Shown in pieces: positions 34,804-43,831 of a stretch of 64,000 nucleotides of DNA. The notes beneath the pieces were generated by a model that did no database searches, was not told the origin of the DNA, and saw only the letters and a program-made list of their open reading frames with translations. The translations under genes and the position numbers were made by a program. The stretch's first letter is position 1; every line of letters starts with the position of its first letter. The stretch lies in contig NZ_CP035319.1 in assembly GCF_004328705.1 (NCBI RefSeq), positions 3,782,001 to 3,846,000 of the forward strand. Direction: 5' to 3'. The DNA is from Rhodococcus sp. ABRD24 (GTDB lineage: Bacteria > Actinomycetota > Actinomycetes > Mycobacteriales > Mycobacteriaceae).

Positions 34804-35547
34804 ATGTCCACCGAACATCTCGCCTCCGAGCGTCGTGCCGCTGTCATGGCGGCCCTCGAGGTCATCCCAACGCTGTTGGCGGAGCTTGATATCACTCTCA
34901 GTCGCACAGACGCCATCACCTCTGCGGGTTCGCTGGGGTATGTACGCACGACGAGAGCTGAGCAGGTCCTGCCGTTCAATACCGGTGCCGCGAAAGCGCG
35001 CCGAGACATCGCGGGGGTGCTGACCACCTATGCCGCGAAGGTCTCGGCTGCCATCGCGCATCGTGCTCCGGTCAACGCCATAGAGCAGTGCCAGTTTCTC
35101 ATCCGTCACCTGCCCTCGATTCCCGATGACTCGGATGCTCTCGTCGGATTCGATGCCTCATTGTCCAGGGCAACTCGGTTGGGGTACCGCACGATCGACC
35201 GCCCGGAATCTCGTGTCGGTGTTGGCAACTGTGAGTGCGGCCGGGGACTCTCCGCCCAGTCCGATGCCGACCTCGTCCGATGCGAGGGCTGCGGGACCGT
35301 CGTCGCAGTGCGGCGTCGCCGCCGCGAAATGCTGGACCAGGCCTACGAAATCATGGGTACCGCGGCTCAACTCGCGCGGCTGCTGTCCGACGGCGCCGGT
35401 GACCGTATCTCCGCCGAGCGGATTAGGCAGTGGGCCCGTCGAGGCAAGCTGACTGGCCATGTAGTAGGAAACGACACCGTGTACCGCCTGGGCGATGTGA
35501 TTGAACTTTGTGCGCTGCCGCAGGGGAGCTATCGCCAATCAGCATGA
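34804..35547 (+). CDS. Phage-type HTH/zinc-ribbon protein
   Basis: 247 aa. The N-terminal half is helical; the middle has CECG and CEGC pairs (residues about 141-162) that could bind zinc. The end (SAERIRQWARRGKLTGHV and VYRLGDVIELC) looks like a MerR/excisionase-type winged helix used to recognise DNA. I do not recognise a named family. It may be a regulator or early protein of the element. Confidence 0.65.
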   Translation: MSTEHLASERRAAVMAALEVIPTLLAELDITLSRTDAITSAGSLGYVRTTRAEQVLPFNTGAAKARRDIAGVLTTYAAKVSAAIAHRAPVNAIEQCQFLIRHLPSIPDDSDALVGFDASLSRATRLGYRTIDRPESRVGVGNCECGRGLSAQSDADLVRCEGCGTVVAVRRRRREMLDQAYEIMGTAAQLARLLSDGAGDRISAERIRQWARRGKLTGHVVGNDTVYRLGDVIELCALPQGSYRQSA

Positions 35548-35583
35548 ATCGTGACGGATTTCAGGGAACTTCTGCATTTGGGA

Positions 35584-36144
35584 CTACCGAAATCTTCTGA
35601 GGACCTCGGGCAGCTTCCGGTATGCCGGCAGCGGCGCGGAGTTGGTCCAGATGCAGGTGACCGGCAGCGGGTACTTCGCGTCTGCATGCCAGTCGAGACG
35701 ATTCACGATGTCCGGGGTCAGCACTCGCCGTTCCGTGTGCGACAGGTACTGGAGTCGATAGCGCACCGTATCGGGATTCACCTGGAGCCAGCTGGCAACG
35801 TCCTCGACGCTGGTATAACGCGCAAGCGCATCTCTGAGATGCGCGATAGGAATCAGGTTGCGACACGCCAGCTCGTAAACGCGGAGTTCCACCCTCTGAC
35901 GAGATTCGCGGCCGGCACGTGCTTTTCGGACGGTCTCCGTGTGCTCCAGTTGCGCGTGCGCGAGCGCGTGGGCGAGTGCTTCTCGACGATCCACGGTGGT
36001 CAGATCCGCGGTGACTAGTATCGCCCTGAACTTCGGTTGCCAAATGACAATCGGTGCTGCGAAGCCGACATGGCCGATTGTGACGCCAAGTGTCGCCGCC
36101 TGGACCCGCGCGTCGTACCGTTTGTTGCCGCTGCGCCTGGCCAT
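35584..36144 (-). CDS. ImmA/IrrE-like protein with altered active site
   Basis: About 186 aa. The first half has the ImmA/IrrE fold pattern (REALAHALAHAQLEH). The metalloprotease signature HExxH is read as HALAH: the catalytic glutamate is alanine. The C-terminal half (ACRNLIPIAHLRDALARY, then VASWLQVNPDTVRYRLQYL) is as in phage-associated members, which normally cleave an XRE repressor to start induction. Here the protein may be a non-proteolytic binding partner. ATG at 36144 is preferred; GTG at 36156 is possible. Confidence 0.72.
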   Translation of the reverse strand: MARRSGNKRYDARVQAATLGVTIGHVGFAAPIVIWQPKFRAILVTADLTTVDRREALAHALAHAQLEHTETVRKARAGRESRQRVELRVYELACRNLIPIAHLRDALARYTSVEDVASWLQVNPDTVRYRLQYLSHTERRVLTPDIVNRLDWHADAKYPLPVTCIWTNSAPLPAYRKLPEVLRRFR

Positions 36145-36215
36145 TGTTGCTGACACCTCGTTCGAAATTGGATCTATGGAGACCTCATGCTGGATTCGTG
36201 CGTAGGTTTCCGCCG

Positions 36216-36410
36216 TTACCTCAGAGTGGCCAGGAACTCGTCGTACAGGCGCCTGTCCTCCTCGTTCAAATCGGATAAATCGCCGACCCTTGGGGGTATT
36301 CCATTTGATCGCCCGTGGTAGCCGGCGGTATCTGCCAGGTCCGAATCCGAGGCCGAGGTGATGTCACCATCGAACTCGTCGGGGGTCTGTGGATCCAACT
36401 CGTATGTCAT
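36216..36410 (-). CDS. Small acidic hypothetical protein
   Basis: About 64 aa (MTYELDPQTPDEFDGD at the start, EEDRRLYDEFLATLR at the end). Acidic, no known domain. An earlier ATG at 36449 would add two copies of a six-residue repeat (NGKLAT, NGKVAT) encoded by an 18-bp tandem repeat at 36420-36452. Still longer readings cross an IS remnant and are rejected. Confidence 0.45.
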   Translation of the reverse strand: MTYELDPQTPDEFDGDITSASDSDLADTAGYHGRSNGIPPRVGDLSDLNEEDRRLYDEFLATLR

Positions 36411-36743
36411 TGTTGCGACTTTACCGTTCGTCGCGAGTTTACCGTTCATCGCAGGGCGCGAGCACGGGCCGAGTTGCCCTGCAGCCGGGTCGCAGGTTGA
36501 CAGATCCGGCCAAGAGCCGTCCGTCCCCTGCGATCGGGGCGGTGCGACGGCGGTTCCGTACTCTGCAAATGAACCGCCCCGGTGAGTCCGGAGAATTGAT
36601 GTGGGGTGAGCGTAGATCCTTGAACTTGAGTCACTTTCGTAGGTAACTCGTTCACCACTATGTGATGGCCCACCCCACTGAGAGAACGACACACCCCATG
36701 ACCGGGGCCGGTGATACCCGGCCCGTGGCGGACCGTTGACCGG

Positions 36744-36845
36744 GTCGAAATCGCCACCCTCGAATGGGTCGACTGGTTCAACCACCGCAGGCTAGCCAAG
36801 TACTGCGGCGACCTGCCGCCCGCGGAGTACGAGGCACTCCACTAG
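36744..36845 (+). pseudogene. IS3 family transposase remnant (C-terminus)
   Basis: About 33 codons, VEIATLEWVDWFNHRRL to EYEALH and a stop, match the C-terminal end of IS3-family OrfB. No other part of the element is intact. Confidence 0.8.
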
Positions 36846-36925
36846 CGTGATCACCGAACTCAGTCCGTCGCTGAGTTGTCAAACTCGTAATTTTCCAGAC
36901 TCGCCGGGACGATTCAAAATGGTTA

Positions 36926-36981
36926 TTTACCTGGGGTGTTGGCCAGTTTCCCCGGATTCGTCACGGGCCCGCTGATAGGCT
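36926..36981 (+). promoter_or_regulatory. P element 2, upstream of endolysin
   Basis: TTTACCTG (36926-36933), GTCAC at 36960-36964 and TAGGCT at 36976-36981; the ACCTG-to-TAGGCT distance is 42 bp and ACCTG-to-GTCAC 26 bp, identical to P3 and P4. TAGGCT fits an actinobacterial -10 (TANNNT). The spacing does not fit a normal -35, so an activator or unusual sigma factor is likely. A leader of about 240 nt precedes the endolysin. Confidence 0.82.
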
Positions 36982-37021
36982 CGGGCCGTCGGATTGGTGT
37001 GGGTGCATATCTGTTGTATAG

Positions 37022-37039
37022 TGCCATTTTTCGATGGCA
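37022..37039 (+). terminator. Leader hairpin before endolysin
   Basis: TGCCAT/ATGGCA arms with a 6-nt loop, within the 240-nt leader from P2. It is short and lacks a T tract after it, so it is a weak candidate for an attenuator. Confidence 0.35.
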
Positions 37040-37222
37040 TTGCCGCCATGCGATGTGTGTGCCGTTATTTGCCGACATCATTCGCTTCCTTGGCTCCCCT
37101 CCACCGAGTCGGTGCCACTTTCCTTGCCTGCTCGAGGAGTCACGCACTCTTCCGCACCTTCAGTGCTCGCAGGGCCGCCGAATGTCCCTGCAAACCAATA
37201 CATACAGCAAAGGAAATACCCG

Positions 37223-38002
37223 ATGTCTTGGACCGGAGACCCGATCTGGCTGGCCGACGTGCTACGCGCGGTCGGCCTGCGGGTGATCGAGCACGAAGGC
37301 TGGCGCGACCGGGGCCACGGCGACTTCCGCGACCTGCGCGGCGTGCTGTGCCACCACACCGCCGGCGGCGGCACCGAGGACTGGCGCATCGTCCAGTACG
37401 GCCGCCCCGACCTGGACGGACCCCTCGCCCAGCTGGTGCTGGAACGCGACGGAACCTTCCGCGTCATCGCCGCGGGCGTCTGCTGGCACGCCGGTCGCGG
37501 CTCCTGGCCTGGCTGGCCCACCGACAACGCCAACTACCACGTGATCGGCATCGAAGCCGTCTCCCGCGGCGACGGAACCGACTGGACCCCAGCCCAGCTC
37601 GACGCTTACAAACGCGGCTGCGCCGCCATTCTGGGCCGCATCGGCCGCACCGCCGATGACTGCGTAGCCCACCGTGAGTACAGCCGAGAGGGAAAGATCG
37701 ACCCCGCCGGCATCGACATGGACGAATTCCGCCGCGACGTAGCGGCCTTCCTCGAGAGAAAGGACGCGCCGATGAGCGCCTCAGAAGTCACCCAGCTTCA
37801 GGAATTCATCATCAAGTTCTGCGGCCCGATCAGCAGCGATGTCAAGGACATCCGCGAACAGCTGTGCGGCCTGGACCAACGCGACCTGGGCCAGTACGCC
37901 GGCTGGCCGCAGCTCGGCGGCCACACCCTGGTCGACGCCCTCGCTGACGTCATCGGTCGGTTGGACAAATTCGAAAGCCGCTTCATCCCGCCCGCTCTCT
38001 AA
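37223..38002 (+). CDS. Endolysin, N-acetylmuramoyl-L-alanine amidase
   Basis: About 259 aa. The Amidase_2/PGRP domain (about 8-170) has the zinc histidine in GVLCHHTAGGG and a second in CVAHREYS; it cuts the amide bond between muramic acid and L-alanine. The tail (about 180-259: SEVTQLQEFIIKFCGP, WPQLGGHTLVDALADVIGRL) matches the C-terminal domain of actinophage LysA proteins. The ATG at 37223 has AAAGGAAAT upstream; the in-frame extension from 37034 is rejected. It is expected to release particles by lysis, with the holin-like genes at 52192 and 55407. Confidence 0.9.
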   Translation: MSWTGDPIWLADVLRAVGLRVIEHEGWRDRGHGDFRDLRGVLCHHTAGGGTEDWRIVQYGRPDLDGPLAQLVLERDGTFRVIAAGVCWHAGRGSWPGWPTDNANYHVIGIEAVSRGDGTDWTPAQLDAYKRGCAAILGRIGRTADDCVAHREYSREGKIDPAGIDMDEFRRDVAAFLERKDAPMSASEVTQLQEFIIKFCGPISSDVKDIREQLCGLDQRDLGQYAGWPQLGGHTLVDALADVIGRLDKFESRFIPPAL

Positions 38003-38059
38003 CCCCCACGCGCCCCCGCTTCGACTCGATCGCGGTGGAAGCTCCGCCGCGCGATCGCC

Positions 38060-38785
38060 CTCACTCTAGGAGTTCGGTGATACCGGTAGTGGAAGGCCTC
38101 GAATTCGGCTGGCGGTAGGTCCCCGCAGTGCTCGTACAGCCTGCGGTGGTTGAACCAGTCGATCCATTCGAAGGTGGCGATTTCGACCTGGGCAACGGTC
38201 TGTCACGGGCCCTGGGGCCTTGATCGGTTCGGTCTTGCAGAGGCCGTTGATCGTCTCTGTGAGGGCATTGTCGTAGCTGTGCCCGGTGGTCCCGACCGAG
38301 GTGTCGATGCCGGCCTCGACGTGCCGCCCGGTGAACGCGACCGACGTGCACTGGGCGAGATCAGAGGTCATGCGTGCGGCCATCGAGTAGCCGACGATCT
38401 TGTTGGAGTAGCAATCCTTGATCGCGTACAGGTAGAGCTAGCCTTCAGCGGTGCGATTCTCGGTAATTCTGTTCAGCCACAACATATTCGGATGAGTCGT
38501 AGCGAAGTAGAGGGTGATTGGGTCGCCGTGCACCGGAGGTCCGTCCTGCGGTCTCGGCCGGGTTTCTTGGCGAACGTGAACTAATTCCGCTGCAGGGAGC
38601 ACAGCCGATGGATGCGGTTTTCGCCGGCGGTGATGTCGTGATGGGGCAGCTCGTCCGCGATGAACCGGTACCCGAACGCCGGATCGTGGCATGGATATCG
38701 AGGGCCGCGTTGGGTCTTTCGCGGTCCTTCTGGGCTAGGGCACATCCTCACCAGTCGGAAGTAAACCAACCCCGGGGCAATCCCG
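38060..38785 (-). pseudogene. IS3 family transposase, decayed
   Basis: Pieces of OrfB in several frames on the minus strand: AFGYRFIADEL, then YSNKIVGYSMAARMTSDLA after an in-frame stop, GHSYDNALTETINGL, and WIDWFNHRRLYEHCGDLPPAEFEAF. Frameshifts and stops exclude function. It ends about 55 bp short of P element 3. Confidence 0.85.
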
Positions 38786-38838
38786 CTGCACGCAGACCGG
38801 CCACGCTGCCTGCCGCAGCACTTTCACCGAAATCGTTC

Positions 38839-38894
38839 TCTACCTGCACTGTTGGTCGACATTCGTCGGACTGTCACAAAACATCCGATAGGCT
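38839..38894 (+). promoter_or_regulatory. P element 3, upstream of nuclease effector 1
   Basis: CTCTACCTGCACTGTTGG at the upstream end, GTCAC at 38873-38877 and TAGGCT at 38889-38894, with the same 26- and 42-bp distances from ACCTG as in P2 and P4. A GCC triplet follows three bases after TAGGCT, as in P2 and P4. Confidence 0.85.
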
Positions 38895-39234
38895 GATGCC
38901 CTCGGTGTGAGGTGGTCCGTGGTGGCCGATCGAGGTTCGAGAACGCTGAGACTGGTCATGAATCATATTGCCCAGGCAGCGTTTCCGGCGCAGGTTGCTT
39001 GGGTCCCTTCATGTCCACTCCTCTTTGCCGGTCGTGGCGTTTTTGAGCGAAGCGGCCCTGGCTGCCAACCCATTTCACCCCTTGAGTACACCGTGGTCCA
39101 CATGACCGACGTCCCATCGACTCCGCACCGGTAGATACCCCTTTGATCGGGTACCGCGCTTTCCTTTCCGCCCCCTTTTCGGCCGCTCCCCACCCTGGGG
39201 TGCGGCCTCTTTCATGAAACACCGAGGTACACCC
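38895..39234 (+). other. Leader of effector 1 transcript
   Basis: 340 bp without a convincing gene. It ends in the hairpin 39181-39212 and a ribosome site before the ATG. A 75-codon frame inside it (from 38907) has no ribosome site and no protein-like composition. Confidence 0.5.
39181..39212 (+). terminator. Terminator-like hairpin in effector 1 leader
   Basis: GGCCGC and CCCCA pair with TGGGG and GCGGCC around a CCC loop (one T-T mismatch), followed by TCTTT. The effector ATG is only 22 bases further on, so it would act as an attenuator. Confidence 0.6.
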
Positions 39235-42234
39235 ATGGCAACCGAAGGTCACAAACGTCCCTCACCAACTAAACGCAAGACCGCGCCCGAGCCCGGCGAG
39301 TCCGGCTTCATCGGCCCCGTCTCCCCGCTGGTCAATCCGCCGACTGCGCCCGAGCCCGACGAGTCCGCCTTCATCAACGACGTCTCCCCGCTGCTCGATC
39401 CGCCGACTTCCCCCGACGCTCCGGCCCCTCTTACCGAGGAGGAGCAGAGCTTGGCGGATTACATATTGGTGCAGGGACCGGCGAGCCAACCGCAGCAGCC
39501 GCCGCCACCCGCTGGTACGGAGGACCTGCTGGCGTATATCGAGGACGAGACACCCGCAGGCCAGCTGGCGACCTTGCCCAGCGGCACCACTGTGCGGACA
39601 GATCTGGTCCCGCTGGCGAACGGACTGACCGGGAAGACGACCACGTTCACCCTGCCGGACGGGAGCGCACCCGTCCAGTCCGATCCGCCGGGGCTGGCCA
39701 TCTCACCCCAGCAAATGGCGGGGCTGTTCGCCACGGACGCGGCGTACACGCCCGCCGACCGCGACCGGGATCTGGCCTTGCTCAACGGTCCTCGTGTGCT
39801 GGGCCCGTACACCGCGGACGGTTTGGCGGCGGAGGCGGCCGCCCGGCAGGCCGCGACCGCACGATTGGAGGCGCACTGGGACCAATCCGCGCTGCCTGCC
39901 TTCACTGACGGCAGCATCGTGGTGCCCGGGCTCGACTACAGCGCGGCGCAGCTGGCGAACGACCTGAGTTTGGCCTCGACGACAGGCACTTTGGACGAGC
40001 GCAGCACTCAGTTGCGTAGTGAAGCCCAGCAACGGCTCGAGGAGAACGCCTATACCAAGGAGGAACAGGACAACGATCAGATCGCGGCGCACGTCCACTA
40101 CCTGCCGGTCGATGATCCGATGCTCAAGGATCTGCTTGAGCAGGGCAGGAGCAATGACCAGGCACAGATTGAGACCGCTCAACGGGCCATTGCCGCGCGC
40201 ACGCGACTTGCCAACGCCGGGATCGCACTCCTGTCTCGCCAACAGGCCGAGCAACTCGAGAACACACCCAGGATGTATCAGGCCGACCCGACCGCATCAC
40301 TGAGCCCCATCGACACCCCGTACGAGCCGAAACTCGGTGAGTCCTCCGGGCGGGCTCAAAGGGAGGTAGGTTTCCGCAATCTGCTCGGTGACCTCACCGG
40401 CCTCAACGACTTCGCCGAGGGCATCGAAGATGGCAATTTGAGGCAAGCCGCGTGGGGCGGCACGATGGCGGGTCTGACCTTAGTCCCGAGTGTCGGCACC
40501 CTGATCGTACGCGAGGCCGGGCGCGGGATCCGCAAGGTAGGCGCCGGTATCGCGAACTGGGCCGAGAAAGGACTCGAGGCTGCACCCAGGGCGCTGACAG
40601 TCGCCGAAGCCGAGGTTGCCGCACAAGCGACCACCGGGCTTTCCCAGCTCCCCGCCAGGGCATTACCCCTTGCAGCACAGGCGATCCCGGATCTACCCAG
40701 GTCCTTCCTCGCCGACGGCGCACCGGTTGGTTCCCGCCCCAGCATCGTGGACTACCCGAAACCCGAGGAGCTGCCCTGGCACACCCCCGGCATCGAGGCC
40801 CCAGTGGCGGTCGCGCCACCACGCACGATCCCACCCGTCCGTGGTCCCGGCCTCGTGAATCCCCAAGCCAGATTCGGCGAAGGAGGTTTGCAGACGTGGG
40901 ACGAGTGGGCGCCCACCGTTCCAGGCATAAAAACCCCCCGCGCGACTATGCCTCGCCGCGGCCCCGGCGAACACGGAAATGGTACTAGGGTTAGCGCGGA
41001 AACGCGTGTTCCTTGGACTGGAAAAACCGATGAAACACCTTTTGGATACTGGCCGGTTGGTGTCTACGCAAGCCCAAAAACCGGCCAGTGGTACAAGAGA
41101 ATTCCCGGGCAATCACTTCCGGATACGGTACCCATGCCAAGTTGGGCAAAAGCCCCTTCCGAAATCGTCATGTTCGGCCGTCTCGTCGAGGAGCCTATCG
41201 CAACCATCAGAACCGGCTTGCCCGAGTACGAACAACACATGCTCGACGAAATAAACGTACTTCAGAACCTCGGCAAATCCGCACGTGATCAAGCCAATCT
41301 CGAGCTCAAGGGCTTCATGGCAGATCACCCCATGATGTTCAAGAACCAAGATGGCACCCTCAGGGAACTCACCATCGGCGACCTTTCGAGAACGAACCTC
41401 AAGGAGACTCGCAAGAATCTAGACGGCCGGTACGAAGAGATTGAGGTCGAAAGGCTCGGTATTCTCGCGAAGGATCTGAGTACCCGTAAAGGCGCGGTTA
41501 CTGGTTTGTCCGAGCGTCGGGGTGAGATCGGCGGCGACTACTTTGCCGAGCAAGCCGGAATCGACATCATCTACAAGGGCTCCGGTTCGGGTACCGCGGA
41601 CCGGATCGGCGTAATCACCGACGCAGCGGGCAACAAGAGAGTTGTCCTGCTGGAGTTCAAGGGCGGCGACAAGCCCAACAGTCTCAGCCCTCGTGGTGTG
41701 GAGACCGGTGTCGGCGAAGAGATCAAAGTCGAGCAGGGGACCCTGCCCTATGCGCAGGACGAATTCCTGCGCAAGGACTCCGAAGCGCTGCAGGCTCTGC
41801 GTGACTACGACCCGCAGTTGGCGCAGAGGCTCCTGGACGGCGAGGACTTCGACTACCTGTTGGTGCATACCGAACCAGGAACCAACAAGATCACCGCCTA
41901 CCGGTTCGATCCGGGCACCGCGAAGTCGTTCAACCTCAAACAGCCCGGGTCCGCCCCTATTCCGACACCCACAGCAGGCGTGGGCGCGACGCCGATCGCG
42001 GCACCACAATGGATCAGCGATCTGAGGTCGTCGGGCCTGAACAATCTGAACACGTGGACTGCACTGGGGTTGCCCGCCCTCGCGCCACTCGCCGGCCTCG
42101 CATGGCTTGCGAACACCGACAAGAAGGTCGACCAGTCGATGGTCGTCAACATCAACATGCCGCAACCGCCTGCCACCGACGTCGACCCACGCGAGGCTGC
42201 CAGGGTGCTGACCCACGGCGCTCACATCCGATGA
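39235..42234 (+). CDS. Tail-loaded nuclease effector 1 (PD-(D/E)xK) with tape-measure-like C-terminus
   Basis: 999 aa. Residues 15-60 hold two copies of a 21-residue Pro-rich unit (ESGFIGPVSPL, ESAFINDVSPL); helical, charged regions follow, then a hydrophobic segment (about 400-440). The C-terminal third has a nuclease-type core: D789 (GTADRIGVI), then E807-x-K809 (VVLLEFKGGD), the PD-(D/E)xK pattern of restriction-endonuclease-like toxins. After it come a hydrophobic segment (ALGLPALAPLAGLAWLA) and the end SMVVNINMP...LTHGAHIR, shared with three other proteins of the locus. The ATG at 39235 has GAGG upstream. A putative immunity gene and an orphan toxin fragment follow. DNA around 41.0-41.3 kb is visibly richer in A+T. 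Function inferred, not known. Confidence 0.75.
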   Translation: MATEGHKRPSPTKRKTAPEPGESGFIGPVSPLVNPPTAPEPDESAFINDVSPLLDPPTSPDAPAPLTEEEQSLADYILVQGPASQPQQPPPPAGTEDLLAYIEDETPAGQLATLPSGTTVRTDLVPLANGLTGKTTTFTLPDGSAPVQSDPPGLAISPQQMAGLFATDAAYTPADRDRDLALLNGPRVLGPYTADGLAAEAAARQAATARLEAHWDQSALPAFTDGSIVVPGLDYSAAQLANDLSLASTTGTLDERSTQLRSEAQQRLEENAYTKEEQDNDQIAAHVHYLPVDDPMLKDLLEQGRSNDQAQIETAQRAIAARTRLANAGIALLSRQQAEQLENTPRMYQADPTASLSPIDTPYEPKLGESSGRAQREVGFRNLLGDLTGLNDFAEGIEDGNLRQAAWGGTMAGLTLVPSVGTLIVREAGRGIRKVGAGIANWAEKGLEAAPRALTVAEAEVAAQATTGLSQLPARALPLAAQAIPDLPRSFLADGAPVGSRPSIVDYPKPEELPWHTPGIEAPVAVAPPRTIPPVRGPGLVNPQARFGEGGLQTWDEWAPTVPGIKTPRATMPRRGPGEHGNGTRVSAETRVPWTGKTDETPFGYWPVGVYASPKTGQWYKRIPGQSLPDTVPMPSWAKAPSEIVMFGRLVEEPIATIRTGLPEYEQHMLDEINVLQNLGKSARDQANLELKGFMADHPMMFKNQDGTLRELTIGDLSRTNLKETRKNLDGRYEEIEVERLGILAKDLSTRKGAVTGLSERRGEIGGDYFAEQAGIDIIYKGSGSGTADRIGVITDAAGNKRVVLLEFKGGDKPNSLSPRGVETGVGEEIKVEQGTLPYAQDEFLRKDSEALQALRDYDPQLAQRLLDGEDFDYLLVHTEPGTNKITAYRFDPGTAKSFNLKQPGSAPIPTPTAGVGATPIAAPQWISDLRSSGLNNLNTWTALGLPALAPLAGLAWLANTDKKVDQSMVVNINMPQPPATDVDPREAARVLTHGAHIR

Positions 42235-42315
42235 CCGACAACCCGTCAGCCCCCACCTCGACGCCCCCGATTGGGCCGACGTCAACAACGATCAAGAAGG
42301 AAGTAGCATCCACAC

Positions 42316-42807
42316 ATGCACGTCGACATCGAAGGCGCCACCCGCATCGCCCGCCTCGCCGCAGACTTCGATTGGACCTGGACTGTCGATGACCTGGATC
42401 CCTTCTGTTCGCAAGCGGGATGGGAGCTCGTCGAACTCAGGCAAGGTGGCGGCTCGATTCGGACGAACTTCAATGTTAGCCGGCCGAAGGCGAACGTGTA
42501 CAGGGAAAACCGTTCGATGGAATACATTTCGATCTTGGTCACGGACCTGGCAGATGACGCCACACCCATGACAGTGGTGCGTCCGTTGCTGGTCGAAGGG
42601 TTCACGAATCTTGATGTGGCATTGACCGCACTCCTGGGGACAGCCACGAGCGCCGAACCCGGACCAACGGCAGCTCTCCGGTGGGACCTGCCGAAAGCGG
42701 TCATTACGCTGAATCTGAGTGTCAGCGCGATCTTCCTCGATCTGACGAGTCCGGGGTATCAGGCATGGCTGGACGAGCCCGAACCGGAGTACGAGGACGA
42801 GGACTAG
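42316..42807 (+). CDS. Candidate immunity protein 1 (DUF6301-like)
   Basis: 163 aa, ending in a strongly acidic tail (EPEPEYEDED). The N-terminus (RLAADFDWTWTVDDLDPFC, GWELVELRQGG) resembles what I recall of DUF6301. It lies 82 bp after effector 1, the usual place for an immunity gene, and acidity fits a nuclease-binding partner. Direct evidence for binding is absent. Confidence 0.65.
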   Translation: MHVDIEGATRIARLAADFDWTWTVDDLDPFCSQAGWELVELRQGGGSIRTNFNVSRPKANVYRENRSMEYISILVTDLADDATPMTVVRPLLVEGFTNLDVALTALLGTATSAEPGPTAALRWDLPKAVITLNLSVSAIFLDLTSPGYQAWLDEPEPEYEDED

Positions 42808-42992
42808 CGATCGAGGTCGGCGAGATCGCATCCGGGGCGGGAACAGGTTTGCGCGCGCTTCTCCCGCGAATTGGACCACTGACATCGAATGGTGGCTAGT
42901 TACTCGGTGATTCGGCCGAGTGGGAGGGAGAGAGGTCCTCAATTCTCGCGGGCTTCGTCGCCACGCAAGGTCGGTGATGCTGTTCTAGGCTT

Positions 42993-43106
42993 CGGGGTGA
43001 GATCGGCGGCGACTACTTTGCCATGCAAGCCGGAATCGACCTCATCTTCACGGGCTCCGGTCCATACACTGCGGACCAGGTCGGGGTAGTCACTGGACTG
43101 CCCTGA
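42993..43106 (+). pseudogene. Orphan fragment of a nuclease effector C-terminal domain
   Basis: About 37 codons read RGEIGGDYFAMQAGIDLIF to VGVVTGLP and a stop, a diverged copy of effector 1 residues about 762-798. Thirty-one bases (42992-43022) are identical to 41517-41547; later codons differ at many positions. It lacks the ExK half of the active site. Such orphan tips are typical of polymorphic toxin loci that exchange their toxic ends. Confidence 0.85.
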
Positions 43107-43139
43107 GTTCGGTTGACTCGCGGGGTGTGTAGGTTCATG

Positions 43140-43829
43140 CCGCGAGTGAAGCCTGATTGAGGGTCTCATATTCGACCAGGGTCAGTCGCCCGAGCCCCCG
43201 TTGACGGCGTCGCCGAGGTCCAGATCGCGTCGAGGACCAGTGGTTCCTCCTGGCCTCGTCACGCGCCCTCGAGGCTGAGATCACCCATCAACCGCTCGAC
43301 GGTGAGCGCCACACCTCGATGCCTTCACGACGGCACTGCACCCACACGGTTCGCGCGCCGTAGACGGAGTTCGCGTCAGCTCTTCGTCTCGAACCGAGCG
43401 TTTCGACGGCAGGCAGTTGCGGGCGTTGTAGTAGGTGCTCGACGAGACGTTGCAGCCGTGCTCGGTAAGTGCTCTGCAGATCGGCTCGACACCGAACTCC
43501 TCCTTGCGGCTGTCGATGTCGTCGACGATCACCTGCGTTGGCGGTCGAGCTTTGCTGAGAAGAAGGCCGATGCAGACTTCCGGAGCTCGTTTGCCCGCTG
43601 AGAATTCTCGATTCTCAGCTCGCAATTTGCGCAATTCGGCCGCAGCGTAGGAGGTCACGCCGGCGCGTTGCCCGGAATCGCTCCAGTTGAGGAGCGTCTG
43701 AGCACTACCTCTCCCGAGCTTGCCTGCGACGGACTCGATCGGCGCCCAATCCGAGTCGTGTTCGTGGCGGGTCTCGGCGACCATCCGCGGAATGACCCCT
43801 CCGGCAACCGCAGGGTGGTTTAAAATCAC
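43140..43829 (-). pseudogene. IS3 family element remnant (OrfA and start of OrfB)
   Basis: The minus strand reads GGVIPRMVAETRHEHDSDWA and AAELRKLRAENREF (OrfA helix-turn-helix and leucine zipper), then VIVDDIDSRKEEFGVEPICR and SSTYYNAR (OrfB start), before degenerating. Its upstream end touches P element 4. Confidence 0.85.
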
Positions 43830-43831
43830 TA

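Noticed and set aside
36216..36785. A 189-codon version of the small acidic gene
   Set aside because: Its first 120 codons cross the IS3 remnant and upstream non-coding DNA.
38907..39134. A 75-codon gene in the effector 1 leader
   Set aside because: No ribosome site, no recognisable features and composition of non-coding DNA.
42231..42392. A small gene overlapping the effector 1 stop (ATGA)
   Set aside because: Thr/Pro-rich then Arg/His-rich, no protein-like pattern, and it overlaps the immunity gene start by 77 bases.
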